NCBI GenBank assembly: GCA_029550525.1
Contig: JAKPHF010000056.1
Coordinates: forward strand, 124,001-188,000
From: Planctomycetota bacterium
Lineage (GTDB): Bacteria > Planctomycetota > Phycisphaerae > UBA1845 > PWPN01
Direction: 5' to 3'
DNA: 64,000 nucleotides
Shown here: positions 30,274 through 40,256 of the stretch, piece after piece
How positions within the stretch are numbered: position 1 is the stretch's first letter
Layout of the letters: each line of letters opens with the position of its first letter
The notes under the pieces: model-generated
Told to the model about the DNA's origin: nothing
Seen by the model: only the letters and a program-made list of their open reading frames with translations
Databases searched by the model: none
Position numbers and translations under genes: made by a program

Positions 30274-30396
30274 GCGGCTATTCTACGCTGAACCGCTCTC
30301 CCGGTTCTTGACGCCCGTCAAGTCCCGCACCAGGGGGGCCGGCGTCCAGGCCGCCTTGCCGATTCTGTAATGCACGCGCTTAGTGGTGCGCACGCA

Positions 30397-30449
30397 ATTG
30401 TGGTGCACGCTTCCAGCGTGCACAATGCAGGCAGGATGCCTGCACCCCA
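30397..30449. repeat. Dispersed palindromic element A
   Basis: ATTGTGGTGCA outer arm, inner hairpin 1 CACGCT-TCC-AGCGTG, inner hairpin 2 GCAGGCA-GGA-TGCCTGC, then TGCACC as a shortened outer arm. It sits in the 204-base gap before the deaminase gene's 3' end. Confidence 0.75.
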
Positions 30450-30477
30450 GCGGCGGGCCAGTCTCCCGCCAACAATC

Positions 30478-32079
30478 CTACTTGCCGGTGAAGCGGTCCC
30501 GAACCATCTGGTTGAAATCGGCCACCACTTTGGGCAGGTCAACGCCCGTGATACGCCCGTTCTCGACGACGGTTCGGCCGTTCACGATCACGCGGAGCGG
30601 TCGTGGCGGATGGCAAAGCACCAACGCCCCCAACGGGTCGTGGGCGACGGCGCCGGCCAGAGCGACGTCGTTCGCGTCGTAGATGACCAGGTCGGCCGCC
30701 GCCCCGGGCTCGATGCGTCCCAGCTCCGGACGGCACAAGACATCGGCTCCGCCCACCGTCGCCAGCCGGAACGCCTCCGCAACCGTCAGCGCCTTGGCCC
30801 CACCGCTCACGCGCTGGAGCAGAAGCGTCTGGCGAGCCTCGGCCAGGAGATTGCCGCCGTCGTTACTGCTGCTGCCGTCGACGGCCAGGCCCACTCGCAC
30901 GCCCGCGTCGAGCATGGCCCGGATCGGCGCGATCCCGCTGCCCAGGCGCATGTTGCTCGACGGGCAATGCGCCACCCCCGTGCCCGTGCGGGCGAACAAT
31001 TCAATCTCCTCGCGGTTGAGGTGCACGCAGTGAGCCAGGTACACGTCGGGGCCGAGCCAATCGTGTTGCCGCAAGTATTCTACCGGCCGCACGCCGAACC
31101 GTTCGAGGCAGTACCGCTGCTCGTCGAGCGTTTCGGCAATGTGCGTGTGCAGCAGCACGTTGCGCTCGCGGGCCAGTTGCCGTACCTGGTCGAACAGTTC
31201 GGGCGTCACGTTGAACGGTGCGCACGGAGCCAGATCGATCCGGCACACGGCCAGCGGCTTCGGGTCGTGCAACTCGGCGATGACACGCTCGCAGTCGGCC
31301 AGCACGCGGTCGTCCTGTTCGACGCAACGGTCCGGCGGCAACCCGCCCTGCGACGCGCCCAGCGTCATGCTGCCGCGGCAGGCGTGAATGCGCATCCCCA
31401 GGTCGCCGGCCGCTCGCACGACCGAGTCCAGGCGTACGTCGCTGCCGCAGGGAAACAGGTACATGTGGTCCACGCTGGTGGTGCAGCCGCTAAGAAGCAG
31501 TTCGGCGAGGCTGATCGTGGCGGCCGCGTGGAGCGCCCGGTCGTCCAGCCGTTCCCAGATGGGGTACAGATTCACCAGCCAGTCGAACAGCTCAACGTTC
31601 TGCACCTCGGGCATGCCGCGGGTCAGTGACTGGTACAGGTGGTGGTGGGTATTGATGAGCCCGGGGATAATCAATCGGCCCGTGGCGTCAATGACCTCAG
31701 CCGGTTCGCTGCCCGGGACGGGACCGGCATCGCGACCGGCCTGAACGCTCAGTGCCCAATCGACGTCGGCATCGGTGACGTAGCCGAGCTGGACGAGTGT
31801 CTGGCCGATGACGCCGTGGCGGGCCCGCTGGAGTTCCAACGCCTGGTCGATCTGCTGGCGAGTGATTTTGCCGGCCGCCTCCAGGATGCGTCCGAGCGGC
31901 CGACCTCGCAGTTCGGCAGGCGAAACGGACCTGGCTGCTGCGGCAGCCGCCCGCACCGCCTCGGTCGGCCCCACGTGACGGATGACGCCACCCGAAAACG
32001 TGATTGAGGTGTCCGTCAATGTCACTACCTTGCCGTCCCGCGAGGTGACGACAGTTGCATGATCGATGCGTGTGTTCAT
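30478..32079 (-). CDS. 8-oxoguanine-deaminase-like amidohydrolase with inserted MshEN-type domain, 533 aa
   Basis: Metal-dependent deaminase of the AtzB/TrzN/8-oxoguanine-deaminase group. Visible motifs: NTHHHLYQSL (metal HxH), LAPCAPFNVTPELFD (typical of 8-oxoguanine deaminases), LLHTHIAET, YLAHCVHL and VGLAVDGSSSND. Unusual is residues 51-120, between the N-terminal beta-sandwich and the barrel. There, two 24-residue units (61-84 and 90-113) separated by 5 residues match the MshEN pattern xLGxxLxxxG...LxxALxxQ of type II secretion/pilus ATPases, where it binds cyclic di-GMP. The first Arg of each canonical motif is replaced (Pro, Val). The start is supported by homology; no strong ribosome site. 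Confidence 0.85.
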   Translation of the reverse strand: MNTRIDHATVVTSRDGKVVTLTDTSITFSGGVIRHVGPTEAVRAAAAAARSVSPAELRGRPLGRILEAAGKITRQQIDQALELQRARHGVIGQTLVQLGYVTDADVDWALSVQAGRDAGPVPGSEPAEVIDATGRLIIPGLINTHHHLYQSLTRGMPEVQNVELFDWLVNLYPIWERLDDRALHAAATISLAELLLSGCTTSVDHMYLFPCGSDVRLDSVVRAAGDLGMRIHACRGSMTLGASQGGLPPDRCVEQDDRVLADCERVIAELHDPKPLAVCRIDLAPCAPFNVTPELFDQVRQLARERNVLLHTHIAETLDEQRYCLERFGVRPVEYLRQHDWLGPDVYLAHCVHLNREEIELFARTGTGVAHCPSSNMRLGSGIAPIRAMLDAGVRVGLAVDGSSSNDGGNLLAEARQTLLLQRVSGGAKALTVAEAFRLATVGGADVLCRPELGRIEPGAAADLVIYDANDVALAGAVAHDPLGALVLCHPPRPLRVIVNGRTVVENGRITGVDLPKVVADFNQMVRDRFTGK

Positions 32080-32500
32080 GCCGGAAATGTAGCCGGAAAG
32101 GATTCCGCAGGCGAGTCCGGCCGGCGCGGGCTGTGCCACCGCGATCTGCCATCGGGCAACGCATGTCGACGGGCGGCAATGAAACCACGCCACGCAGGCA
32201 ACCCCCTCCGGCTCCCCGCGCGGCGTGATACACGAAACGCCCTTGATAAGGCGCTTAGTCTGGTCGTCGGGAGGTTGCTGGCAGGCTCCTCTCCCCCGTG
32301 AGTCCCGCTAATATAGGCACTCCCCACAGACGCGACCATCATCACGTGAAGATTTACTCGTTCGAGGATTGGCACTGGTTGTCGGTAGCCCGGCCGGTAC
32401 GACACGGCTGACCCCGCGCTGCGGTATTGTGGATCACCGCCGAACCGATACCATAATGCCCGGACAACCGCTAGCGAAACGTACGAAGGAGGTTTCGTCA
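32080..32500. other. Intergenic region between deaminase and esterase genes
   Basis: The 421 bases separate two divergent genes and must hold both promoters. CATAAT near 32452 could be a -10 box for the esterase, but no good -35 is paired with it. No repeat, RNA motif or convincing small gene was seen. Confidence 0.4.
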
Positions 32501-34555
32501 ATGAGACTGCGCCTGAGCGTACGAGCGACCGGCTTCGGCCTGTGCGGCATGGCCGGCGTCCTGCTTCTCCAGCTTTCGTCCACGACCTGGGCGACGGCTC
32601 CGGCATCCACACAGCCGGCGGTCGCTGCGGCCGAGCCCCTGCCCCACACCAATACCGTGTTCAAGCCCGTCCGCTACGAGCGCCGCAAGCAATGGGAATG
32701 GCGCCGGACGTGGCTCCGCGACCAGGTGCGACTCGCCGCGGGGCTGATCCCCGAATGGCCGCGGACGCCGCTCAACGCGAAAATTTTCGGCAAGCTCATA
32801 CGCGACGGGTACACCGTCGAGAAGGTCTACTTCGAGAGCTCGCCCGGCATCTATGTGACCGGCAACCTCTATCGTCCAGCATCCGAGCCGCCGCCCGGCG
32901 GTTATCCCGTCGTCGCGTGCCCGCACGGCCACTGGCAGAACGGTCGATTGCATCACGACGATCGCGGCTCGGTCCCCGCCCGGTGCATCACGCTGGCCCG
33001 AAATGGCGCGGTGGTGTTCGCTTACGACATGGTCGGCTACAACGACTCGGCCCGGATGTTCAAACATGGCGATCCGCATCTCGACACGCCACAGACCGTG
33101 CTGTGGGGCATCGGGCACTTCCAGTTGCAGACGCTCAACAGCATCCGCGTGCTCGATTTCCTCCAGAGCCTGCCGGGCGTGAACCGCACGCGGATCGGCG
33201 TGACCGGTGCTTCCGGCGGCGGCACGCAGACGTTCATCCTCAGCGCGGTGGACGACCGCGTGGCCGTCGATTGCCCGGTGAACATGATTTCGAGCACCAT
33301 GCAGGGCGGTTGCATCTGCGAAAACGCCCCCCTCCTGCGCATCGGCACGAACAACATGGAAATTGCCGCCGTTTTCGCGCCAAAGCCGCGGCTCATGGTC
33401 AGCGCGACGGGCGACTGGACGAAGCTCACACCCGAAGTCGAGTACCCGTTCGTGCGGAGCATTTACGAGCTGTACGACGCGGCCGATCGCATCGAGAACG
33501 TGCATATCGACGCCCCGCACAACTACAACCTCCAGAGCCGCCAAGCCATGTACCGGTTCTTCGGTCGAGAGCTGTTGAACAGCAGCGATCCCGACGCGAT
33601 CCAGGAAACCGACATCCCGGTCGAAAAGCCCGAGGATATGCTGGTCTGGAGCGATGACAATGTGCCGGCCAACCTGCCTGATGCCGAGCGGGTCGTCGCG
33701 CTCATGAAGCAACGCATCAACGAACAGGTCGAATCGCTTCGAGACCGTCCCGCTTATCTCGCCCACCTTGCCCGTCTATGGCTCCGGCACGCCGCCGGCC
33801 GCTACGAACCGGATCTCGCGATGGAGCAGACGGTGGTGCCGGGAGACGGCAACGAGGACACGTTGGAATTCAAGACCGTTCACGGCAGCCAAGGTCGTCA
33901 GGTGACCTCGATCAGTCGCGTCGGCCGAGCCTTCGCGTCCGCACCGAGGGGCTATGTGTTCATGCTCGATCCTGCCGGCCTGGCCGCGGCCACGAAATAC
34001 GACGACTTTGCCCAAACGTTAATAAAGGCAGGTCATTGCGTGGTCTTCGTCGAACCGTTCGGCACAGGCGGCAACCGTCGCGATCCGGCCAGCACGCAAC
34101 CGGCCGATCGGCACAAATTCTTCACCACGTTCAACCCGACCGACGACGCCCTGGCCGTCGATGACATCGCGACGGTCGTCACTCAATACGCGATCGGCTC
34201 GGATTGCCATGTCACGCTGGTGGGCTTCGACCGCATGGGCCCGCTCTGCGTGCTGGCCCGGGCACTCCTGTCCGAGCGCCCCCACCATTTGCGCGTGGTC
34301 GCGGATTTGAACGGCCGCGACTGGAACGACGACCAGACATACCTGGAGCAACTGTTTATTCCGTTGATTCGGCGATTCGGCGGCCTGCCCGTCCTCGCCG
34401 CCGTGCCGGCCAAAGGCGCATTGTGGCTGCACAACACCGGCGGAAAGTTTGACGCGAATTGGCTAAAGGGCCGCGCGGACACCCGAATCCAGGACACGCC
34501 GGCATCTCCTGATGAAATCGCGACCTGGCTCACGGCCACCAACGCGCCGCGGTAG
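32501..34555 (+). CDS. Exported alpha/beta hydrolase, acetylxylan-esterase-like, 684 aa
   Basis: A signal peptide of about 32 residues follows a perfect AAGGAGG site. The first hydrolase domain shows VVACPHGHWQNGR (oxyanion region), the nucleophile elbow GVTGASGGGTQTF, and later VSATGDWTKL and IDAPHNYN as acid/His candidates. This resembles the AXE1/acetyl-xylan-esterase and dienelactone-hydrolase-like proteins common in planctomycetes. The C-terminal 250 residues (from about 430) look like a second, possibly degenerate alpha/beta-hydrolase domain (VTLVGFDRMGPLCVLAR has Asp where Ser is expected). Probably removes acetyl groups from plant or algal glycans. Confidence 0.8.
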   Translation: MRLRLSVRATGFGLCGMAGVLLLQLSSTTWATAPASTQPAVAAAEPLPHTNTVFKPVRYERRKQWEWRRTWLRDQVRLAAGLIPEWPRTPLNAKIFGKLIRDGYTVEKVYFESSPGIYVTGNLYRPASEPPPGGYPVVACPHGHWQNGRLHHDDRGSVPARCITLARNGAVVFAYDMVGYNDSARMFKHGDPHLDTPQTVLWGIGHFQLQTLNSIRVLDFLQSLPGVNRTRIGVTGASGGGTQTFILSAVDDRVAVDCPVNMISSTMQGGCICENAPLLRIGTNNMEIAAVFAPKPRLMVSATGDWTKLTPEVEYPFVRSIYELYDAADRIENVHIDAPHNYNLQSRQAMYRFFGRELLNSSDPDAIQETDIPVEKPEDMLVWSDDNVPANLPDAERVVALMKQRINEQVESLRDRPAYLAHLARLWLRHAAGRYEPDLAMEQTVVPGDGNEDTLEFKTVHGSQGRQVTSISRVGRAFASAPRGYVFMLDPAGLAAATKYDDFAQTLIKAGHCVVFVEPFGTGGNRRDPASTQPADRHKFFTTFNPTDDALAVDDIATVVTQYAIGSDCHVTLVGFDRMGPLCVLARALLSERPHHLRVVADLNGRDWNDDQTYLEQLFIPLIRRFGGLPVLAAVPAKGALWLHNTGGKFDANWLKGRADTRIQDTPASPDEIATWLTATNAPR

Positions 34556-34564
34556 AATGCACTC

Positions 34565-34617
34565 TGTGCTGCACGCTTCCAGCGTACGCCGCGCAGGCAG
34601 GATGCCTGCACCACAAC
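34565..34617. repeat. Dispersed palindromic element A
   Basis: TGTGCTGCACG, GCTTCCAGCGT, GCAGGCAGGATGCCTGC and TGCACCACAA in the usual order. It starts 10 bases after the esterase stop codon. Confidence 0.75.
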
Positions 34618-34644
34618 CACGTATAGCGAGCCGCGGGCCTGTCC

Positions 34645-34812
34645 CGGCGGACTCTTTACATATCCGGTGTGCGCGCGATTCCGGAAGCCCCCCTGATCAC
34701 GCGCACGACGGGCATGCTCGTACGAACTGAGTCGGCGGGGTCCAGCCCCGCCGCTCGCGTCCGCCGGCGGACTTTTTGCCTATCTGGTGTGCGCCGGGCC
34801 TTTCGGAAGCCC
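34645..34812 (+). repeat. Imperfect direct repeat, two units of about 48 bases
   Basis: Units at 34645-34693 and 34763-34812 share CGGCGGACT, TTT, TATC, GGTGTGCGC and CGGAAGCCCC in the same order, with about a dozen differences. A family C palindrome lies between them. It looks like a duplicated or composite mobile fragment. Confidence 0.55.
34735..34753. repeat. REP-like palindrome, family C
   Basis: GGCGGGG-TCCA-GCCCCGCC, lying between the two direct-repeat units; same family as 29787. Confidence 0.6.
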
Positions 34813-35006
34813 CGGCGACCGTACGCAAACCGGATCGTCCCGGAGGGCAATTCCGGCGGGTGCCTATCCTCCGTTCAGCACTCGGCTACATATGCTGCGT
34901 TGGAGACGGATTCGGCCGGCCGGTCCGTGCCCGAAGTGTCTTCGACGAAGTCCGGCACAACTACCCGGCCATCGGCTGGCATCCGTCACGATCTTGGAGA
35001 CATTTC

Positions 35007-35624
35007 ATGAGCTTCACCTATCGCCGCCTGGACAAGAACGATGCCGCGGTTCTGCTGGTCGATCATCAGTCAGGGCTGTGCAATCTGGTAGGTGACTTCT
35101 CGCCGGATGAATTCAAGAACAACGTGCTGGCTTTGGCAGCCTCGGCCAAATACTTCCAACTGCCGACCATCCTGACGACCAGTTTCGAGGACGGTCCCAA
35201 CGGTCCGCTCGTGCCTGAACTGAAAGAGATGTTCCCCGACGCCCCGTACATCGCCCGGCCCGGCCAGATCAACGCCTGGGACAACGCCGACTTCGTCACT
35301 GCCGTCAAAGCAACCGGCAAAAAGCAGCTCATCATCGCCGGCGTCGTCACCGAGGTCTGCGTGGCCTTCCCCGCCCTGTCGGCTCTGGAAGCGGGTTACG
35401 AGGTATTCGTGGTCACCGACGCATCAGGAACGTTTAACCCCACCACGCGTGAGACCGCCTGGCTGCGCATGCAGGCCGCCGGAGCCCAGATGATGACCTG
35501 GTTTGCCGTGGCGTGCGAACTGCATCGCGATTGGCGCAATGATGTCGAAGGATTGGGTCAGCTCTTCGCCACGCACCTGCCCAAATACCGCAACCTGATC
35601 ACCAGCTACAACGCCAAGAGCTGA
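35007..35624 (+). CDS. Isochorismatase-family hydrolase (YcaC-like), 205 aa
   Basis: Cysteine hydrolase of the isochorismatase superfamily. The Asp of VLLVDHQSGL, a Lys in KATGKKQLIIAG and the nucleophilic Cys in GVVTEVCVAFPAL form the expected triad. Sequence and length match the YcaC-like group, whose physiological substrate is not firmly known. GGAG lies 8 bases before the ATG at 35007. Neighbours give no pathway clue. Its coding sequence is free of the repeats that crowd the upstream gap. Confidence 0.88.
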   Translation: MSFTYRRLDKNDAAVLLVDHQSGLCNLVGDFSPDEFKNNVLALAASAKYFQLPTILTTSFEDGPNGPLVPELKEMFPDAPYIARPGQINAWDNADFVTAVKATGKKQLIIAGVVTEVCVAFPALSALEAGYEVFVVTDASGTFNPTTRETAWLRMQAAGAQMMTWFAVACELHRDWRNDVEGLGQLFATHLPKYRNLITSYNAKS

Positions 35625-35704
35625 AGGCTCAACGCAAGGACTCTCGATCCGTCGGATCCACCGGAACACGCGCCGCCACACGTCGCCGCGAGTGCAAGTC
35701 CGCG

Positions 35705-35710
35705 TATAAT
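35705..35710 (+). promoter_or_regulatory. -10 box of the 35742 gene
   Basis: A perfect TATAAT stands 31 bases before the ATG at 35742. The -35 region (GTCGCC at 17-base spacing) is poor, so an activator or extended contacts may help. Predicted leader about 25 nt. Confidence 0.45.
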
Positions 35711-35741
35711 GTCCCCCCTTGCCCTATGGGGAGACTTAACC

Positions 35742-36626
35742 ATGCGCATCGGATTCATGACCACACACGACCCCGAGCGGATCGCCTTCGCTCGGAGCAA
35801 CGGCTTCGGCTGCGTCGAACTGATCGTCAAGCCGGATACGCCCTACCTGCCGGGCAAGGACGGCTGGCAAGACCGAGCGGCCCAGATGGAGGCCGACTTC
35901 GACGCCGCGGGCCTTCGCATCAGTTGCGTCGCGGGCTTCTACGTCAATCACATGGACGCCGATCCACAGGTGGCCGCCGCTCACGCCGAGCAGACTCGCC
36001 GGACCATCCTGCTGGCCGAGTTCCTGGGCGTGCCGACGGTCGCGGGGTTCAGCGGCCGCGTCGTGGGCGAGGATCTCGAAGCCTCGCTGCCCCGGTTCAA
36101 GCAGATCTGGAGCGAGCACGCCCGCTTCGCCGCCGACCACGGCGTTCGGATCGCGTTCGAGCACTGTCCCATGGGCCGGTTTCACTCGCCCTTCGGCGGC
36201 ATCAACTGCATCTGCACGCCGGCCATGTGGGACCGCTGCTTCGACGCCGTGCCCTCCGATGCCCTGGGCCTCGAATGGGACCCTTCGCACCTGGTCTGCA
36301 TGCAGATCGACCCCGTCGCAAATGCCCGGCGCTACGGGAGTAAGGTTTTTCACGTCCATGCCAAGGATGCCAAGGTAAATCGGGATGCCGTCGCGCGGTT
36401 CGGCCTCTATCATGAAGGGGCGACGGAGCACTGTTTCCCCGGCCTGGGTGACACAAATTGGGGCGCGGTCATTAAGGAACTGCGGCGAGCCGGCTACGAT
36501 GGCGACCTGAACATCGAGGGCTGGCACGACGACGTGTTTCAAAATCACGACAACGGCCCGCAGCTCGAGGACCTGGGCCTGCTCATCGCCAAACGACATC
36601 TGGAACCGTTTGTGGATGGAGTGTAG
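35742..36626 (+). CDS. Sugar phosphate isomerase/epimerase-type TIM-barrel protein, 294 aa
   Basis: AP-endonuclease-2/xylose-isomerase-like fold. Metal-site residues appear in IAFEHCPMG (Glu), GLEWDPSHL (Asp/His), KVFHVHAKDA (His) and LNIEGWHDD (Glu). Such proteins convert ketoses, inosose or keto-sugar derivatives; the specific substrate cannot be told. A GGGGAG site lies 9 bases before the chosen ATG. No signal peptide, so cytoplasmic. It probably works in sugar catabolism downstream of the exported hydrolases; that is inference. Confidence 0.85.
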   Translation: MRIGFMTTHDPERIAFARSNGFGCVELIVKPDTPYLPGKDGWQDRAAQMEADFDAAGLRISCVAGFYVNHMDADPQVAAAHAEQTRRTILLAEFLGVPTVAGFSGRVVGEDLEASLPRFKQIWSEHARFAADHGVRIAFEHCPMGRFHSPFGGINCICTPAMWDRCFDAVPSDALGLEWDPSHLVCMQIDPVANARRYGSKVFHVHAKDAKVNRDAVARFGLYHEGATEHCFPGLGDTNWGAVIKELRRAGYDGDLNIEGWHDDVFQNHDNGPQLEDLGLLIAKRHLEPFVDGV

Positions 36627-36708
36627 TTGGTATTGGGCAAGCCGCCGATCGCGTCTCGTCGGCGGCGAACCGTCCCGTTCTTGCCGGCTTCCAGCCTAAA
36701 GCGCATTG

Positions 36709-36740
36709 CTGATGGCTGAAAGCTGACAGCTGAGAGCTAT
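36709..36740 (+). repeat. Heptamer array (GCTGANA type)
   Basis: Four to five heptamers, GCTGATG-GCTGAAA-GCTGACA-GCTGAGA-GCTAT, end a few bases before the sucD start codon and replace the usual ribosome site region. Confidence 0.7.
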
Positions 36741-36745
36741 TTCCC

Positions 36746-37630
<885 letters not shown>

Positions 37631-37646
37631 AAACAGGATCCAACGC

Positions 37647-39122
37647 CTATTCCGGCCGCGTCTGCGTCGAGGTCGTTTTCTCTTTCCAACCGTTCATCAA
37701 CTCGTCCGGCCAGTTACGGCTGATGCAGCGGGCCTGCTTGGTCTTGATGTTGTACAGAATCAGTTCGGGCCGGTTGGGCGAGCCCCACGGGTGGCCGGGC
37801 GGGGCAACGAGCGAAAGTTCCTCGTTGTTGCGCCAGGCGGGCCGTTCGAGCAACTCCCACTCCTCGTTGTCGGTCGCAACGTACTCCAGGCGGCCCGTAG
37901 CGAAGGTGTACCAGCCGACCTCGCCAGCCCGACCGTTACCGAGCATCGTCACCGCCCCGCCGTCCGGCCGCACGTCAAAGGCGCCATGTTCGAATGCCGC
38001 TGTCGGTGCGGTCGCCTCGGCCGAGCGAGTCAGCATGGGCACAATCGTCGCTCGCGCTTCCGGCCGGATACTGAACAACGTGGGTCCCTTCGGACTCTCG
38101 GCCATGGCCATGGGCAACACGAGGTTGATGGCCGAAAACAGGATCTCGCCGTCGTCGAGACACACGATCCGCGTCTGCGGAAAGTAGATGATGCCCACCA
38201 ACTGCTCGGGCTCCCCCACCCGCACGCGTCCATTTTCGTCCGCAATGCTCCGCCGCTCGATCGATCCCAATACGAGGTTCCCACCTTGCGGCACGGGCTT
38301 GGTCGTCGCGTACACCAGGCTGCGACTGTCGGCGGTGAAGTCGCTGCCCGCGGCGGCGAACGATTCGACGACCTGGGGCTGGGCTCCCTCCTGCAGGGCA
38401 AGCACCATCAACGTGCCGCCCGCATCGGATATCGTGCCGCCCGTCTTCGACGAGCGGTCTTCCGCCACACGTACGTTTCGCAGCACATAAGCGATCTTCG
38501 ACCCGTCCGGCGACACGTGCAGCGAATCGGTTGCGATGTCGTCGAGCGTCTCGACCAACACGCGGCCCGGCCGAAGCGTCTCGTCCACCTCGCACAACCG
38601 CAGTTGTCCCAGCGGCAGACCGAGCTTTGAAAACTGCTCCCAGGCATCACCCAGCTTGCGTTGCAACTCCTCGGGATGCTGCTCGCGTATGTACACCCAC
38701 AGTTGGATGATTTCCCGGTCTGAAACGTCCGTGTTCAACTCGGGTCGCCAACCCTCCCACGAACCTTCGTGAGCCAGCACCTGCCGGCGGAACGGCTCGG
38801 CAAGTTCCATGATCCGGGCGCGCTGGTCGGACGACAGATACGGCTGGATCTCAGCCCAGGTCATGAGCGACTTCGGTTGGACGCCAACCAGTCGCTTCGA
38901 GTCGGCGAACCAAGCCACCTGTACGAAACTGGCGGGAGCGGGCGCGGAGAGTTTGCCGTCGAACGAGGCCACGTACGTTTGATCGCGGCCGACGATCACC
39001 GCCTGTTGCCCGTCGGGCGACCAATACACGGTCTTGGAAATGCATTGAGGGCCAGCGGCCGCCAACGCCGCCACGCACAACGCACCCAATAGCCTGCCCG
39101 AGATGACTCGCCGTACCTGCAT
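37647..39122 (-). CDS. Exported beta-propeller-like protein of unknown function, 491 aa
   Basis: An N-terminal signal region ([19 protein letters not shown]) ends near Cys28. Repeating segments such as [38 protein letters not shown] and [13 protein letters not shown] are TolB/WD40-like propeller strands. A helical insertion (about 70-150) is rich in Glu/Arg. No catalytic motif is seen. GGAGAG precedes the ATG. It lies 74 bases after the anti-sigma gene on the same strand, so it may belong to the sigma/anti-sigma operon and report envelope state. Confidence 0.72.
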   Translation of the reverse strand: MQVRRVISGRLLGALCVAALAAAGPQCISKTVYWSPDGQQAVIVGRDQTYVASFDGKLSAPAPASFVQVAWFADSKRLVGVQPKSLMTWAEIQPYLSSDQRARIMELAEPFRRQVLAHEGSWEGWRPELNTDVSDREIIQLWVYIREQHPEELQRKLGDAWEQFSKLGLPLGQLRLCEVDETLRPGRVLVETLDDIATDSLHVSPDGSKIAYVLRNVRVAEDRSSKTGGTISDAGGTLMVLALQEGAQPQVVESFAAAGSDFTADSRSLVYATTKPVPQGGNLVLGSIERRSIADENGRVRVGEPEQLVGIIYFPQTRIVCLDDGEILFSAINLVLPMAMAESPKGPTLFSIRPEARATIVPMLTRSAEATAPTAAFEHGAFDVRPDGGAVTMLGNGRAGEVGWYTFATGRLEYVATDNEEWELLERPAWRNNEELSLVAPPGHPWGSPNRPELILYNIKTKQARCISRNWPDELMNGWKEKTTSTQTRPE

Positions 39123-39196
39123 CACTGTTCTCTCCCGAATCCACATGGCGGAGCATTCAACCGAGTGTCATCGAATCTTGTCAGCGGCCTCGCGCT

Positions 39197-39772
39197 TCAT
39201 GTCGGTCGGTAGTATCGCGGCCACTGCACTTGGATACTGGGGCTCGACTGGTTCGGCGTCGGCAGACGTTCTTGCTCCTGCTCTCGCTTCTGCAGCAGTC
39301 GCTCCACCGACCAGAAGCCGGCATCGTTATCGTTCGAATCAGAGCGTGCGAACTGCGTGGGTTTGGGCTCCGTCGCGTTGGCAAAATCGCTCTCATGTGT
39401 ATCAGATGTCTGCACGATCTCGACTGCAGACGGGCCGGGCACGGGAGCCGATGCGACAGGGACGGTCATTCGCCCGAGCCCCAAGCCGATGGTCAGGCAG
39501 GCCGCCAGTCCTCCCGCGTACGTGAACTGCCGCACGCGCCGGCGCCATCGTTCGATCTGTTGAAACCCCGCCACCGGGAACGCGGGCATGGACGACGGCT
39601 GCTTCTCCGCCAACGCCGCCCGAGCCAGACGGACCGTCCGCTCGATCTCGTCAGCCGTCGCTGCCGCTTCCGGAGCCAGCCGCTGATACGCATCGAGCAG
39701 CTGCTCGACGTCGGCCGACAGCGCGCCCATGGCCCGATCCATCGCCAATCGCTCCAGCACGTCACGTTGCAT
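39197..39772 (-). CDS. Putative membrane anti-sigma factor, 191 aa
   Basis: Short cytoplasmic helical part (1-75, LERLAMDRAMGALSADVEQLLDAY), one membrane span at about 86-104 (FTYAGGLAACLTIGLGLG) and a C-terminal outside part. There is no HxxxCxxC zinc motif, so it is not a ZAS-type factor. The start overlaps the end of the sigma gene by 11 bases, with GAGG inside the sigma coding region, which implies translational coupling. The assignment rests on position and topology rather than strong sequence similarity. Confidence 0.68.
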   Translation of the reverse strand: MQRDVLERLAMDRAMGALSADVEQLLDAYQRLAPEAAATADEIERTVRLARAALAEKQPSSMPAFPVAGFQQIERWRRRVRQFTYAGGLAACLTIGLGLGRMTVPVASAPVPGPSAVEIVQTSDTHESDFANATEPKPTQFARSDSNDNDAGFWSVERLLQKREQEQERLPTPNQSSPSIQVQWPRYYRPT

Positions 39773-40256
39773 GTGCATCCTCGTCTTTCGCGAGTTCATC
39801 CCGCAGTTGCCGCACCGCGTGGTGCAGCCGCGACCGGACCGTGCCGACCGGGATCGACAGCACGGCGGCAATCTCCTCGTAGCTCAACTCATGCCGCAGC
39901 CTCAGTTCCAGCGTTTCGCGCAATTTGTCGGGAAGCTTGTCGATGGCCTGCGCCATCCGCTCGAGCCGCGGATCGGCTCCGGCCACCTCGGCGGCGGGAA
40001 CATCCTCCGCGAGGGCGGCCACCGGCCGGCGCCGCCGTAGCGCTGAGATGCCCACGTTGCGAGCGATGGTGAACAGCCAGGCCCGCGGCGAGACCACTTC
40101 GTCCAGCCGATCGACGCCCCGCAAGGCCTGGACGAACGTCTCCTGCAAGAGGTCCTCGGCCAGCTCGCGGCGCCCTGCCAACCGGCGCAGGTAGACCAAC
40201 AGCGCCGGCCCGTACGCCTGGTAGAGTCCTTCCACTTGTCTGACCGCCTCGCTCAT
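39762..40256 (-). CDS. ECF-type RNA polymerase sigma factor (SigE/RpoE-like), 164 aa
   Basis: Region 2 shows AEDLLQETFVQALRG and PRAWLFTIARNVGISALRRR; region 4 shows LRHELSYEEIAAVLSIPVGTVRSRLHHA, a clear helix-turn-helix. At 164 residues it is a compact two-domain ECF factor. Followed by an overlapping putative membrane anti-sigma gene, the standard arrangement for an envelope-signal-controlled sigma factor. It is unrelated in sequence detail to the sigma at 20162. Confidence 0.92.
   Translation of the reverse strand: MSEAVRQVEGLYQAYGPALLVYLRRLAGRRELAEDLLQETFVQALRGVDRLDEVVSPRAWLFTIARNVGISALRRRRPVAALAEDVPAAEVAGADPRLERMAQAIDKLPDKLRETLELRLRHELSYEEIAAVLSIPVGTVRSRLHHAVRQLRDELAKDEDAHAT

Larger units (their letters stand above)
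34556..35006. other. Repeat-rich intergenic region
   Basis: The 451 bases contain a copy of palindromic element A (34565-34617), a family C palindrome (34735-34753) and an imperfect direct repeat of about 48 bases (34645-34693 and 34763-34812). No gene is supported. The remaining 190 bases before the isochorismatase-like gene show nothing recognisable beyond its ribosome site. Confidence 0.6.

Noticed and set aside
30478..32079. Reading the MshEN-like part of the deaminase as a frameshift or assembly join with a pilus gene
   Set aside because: The frame is continuous across both borders, and the deaminase core continues directly on each side without loss of motifs.
30300..34830. Small frames encoding Cys/Pro-rich peptides over the palindromes (for example ending in LEACTT or AGLDPADSV)
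   Set aside because: They are chance translations of the repeats; the same peptides recur wherever a repeat copy occurs.
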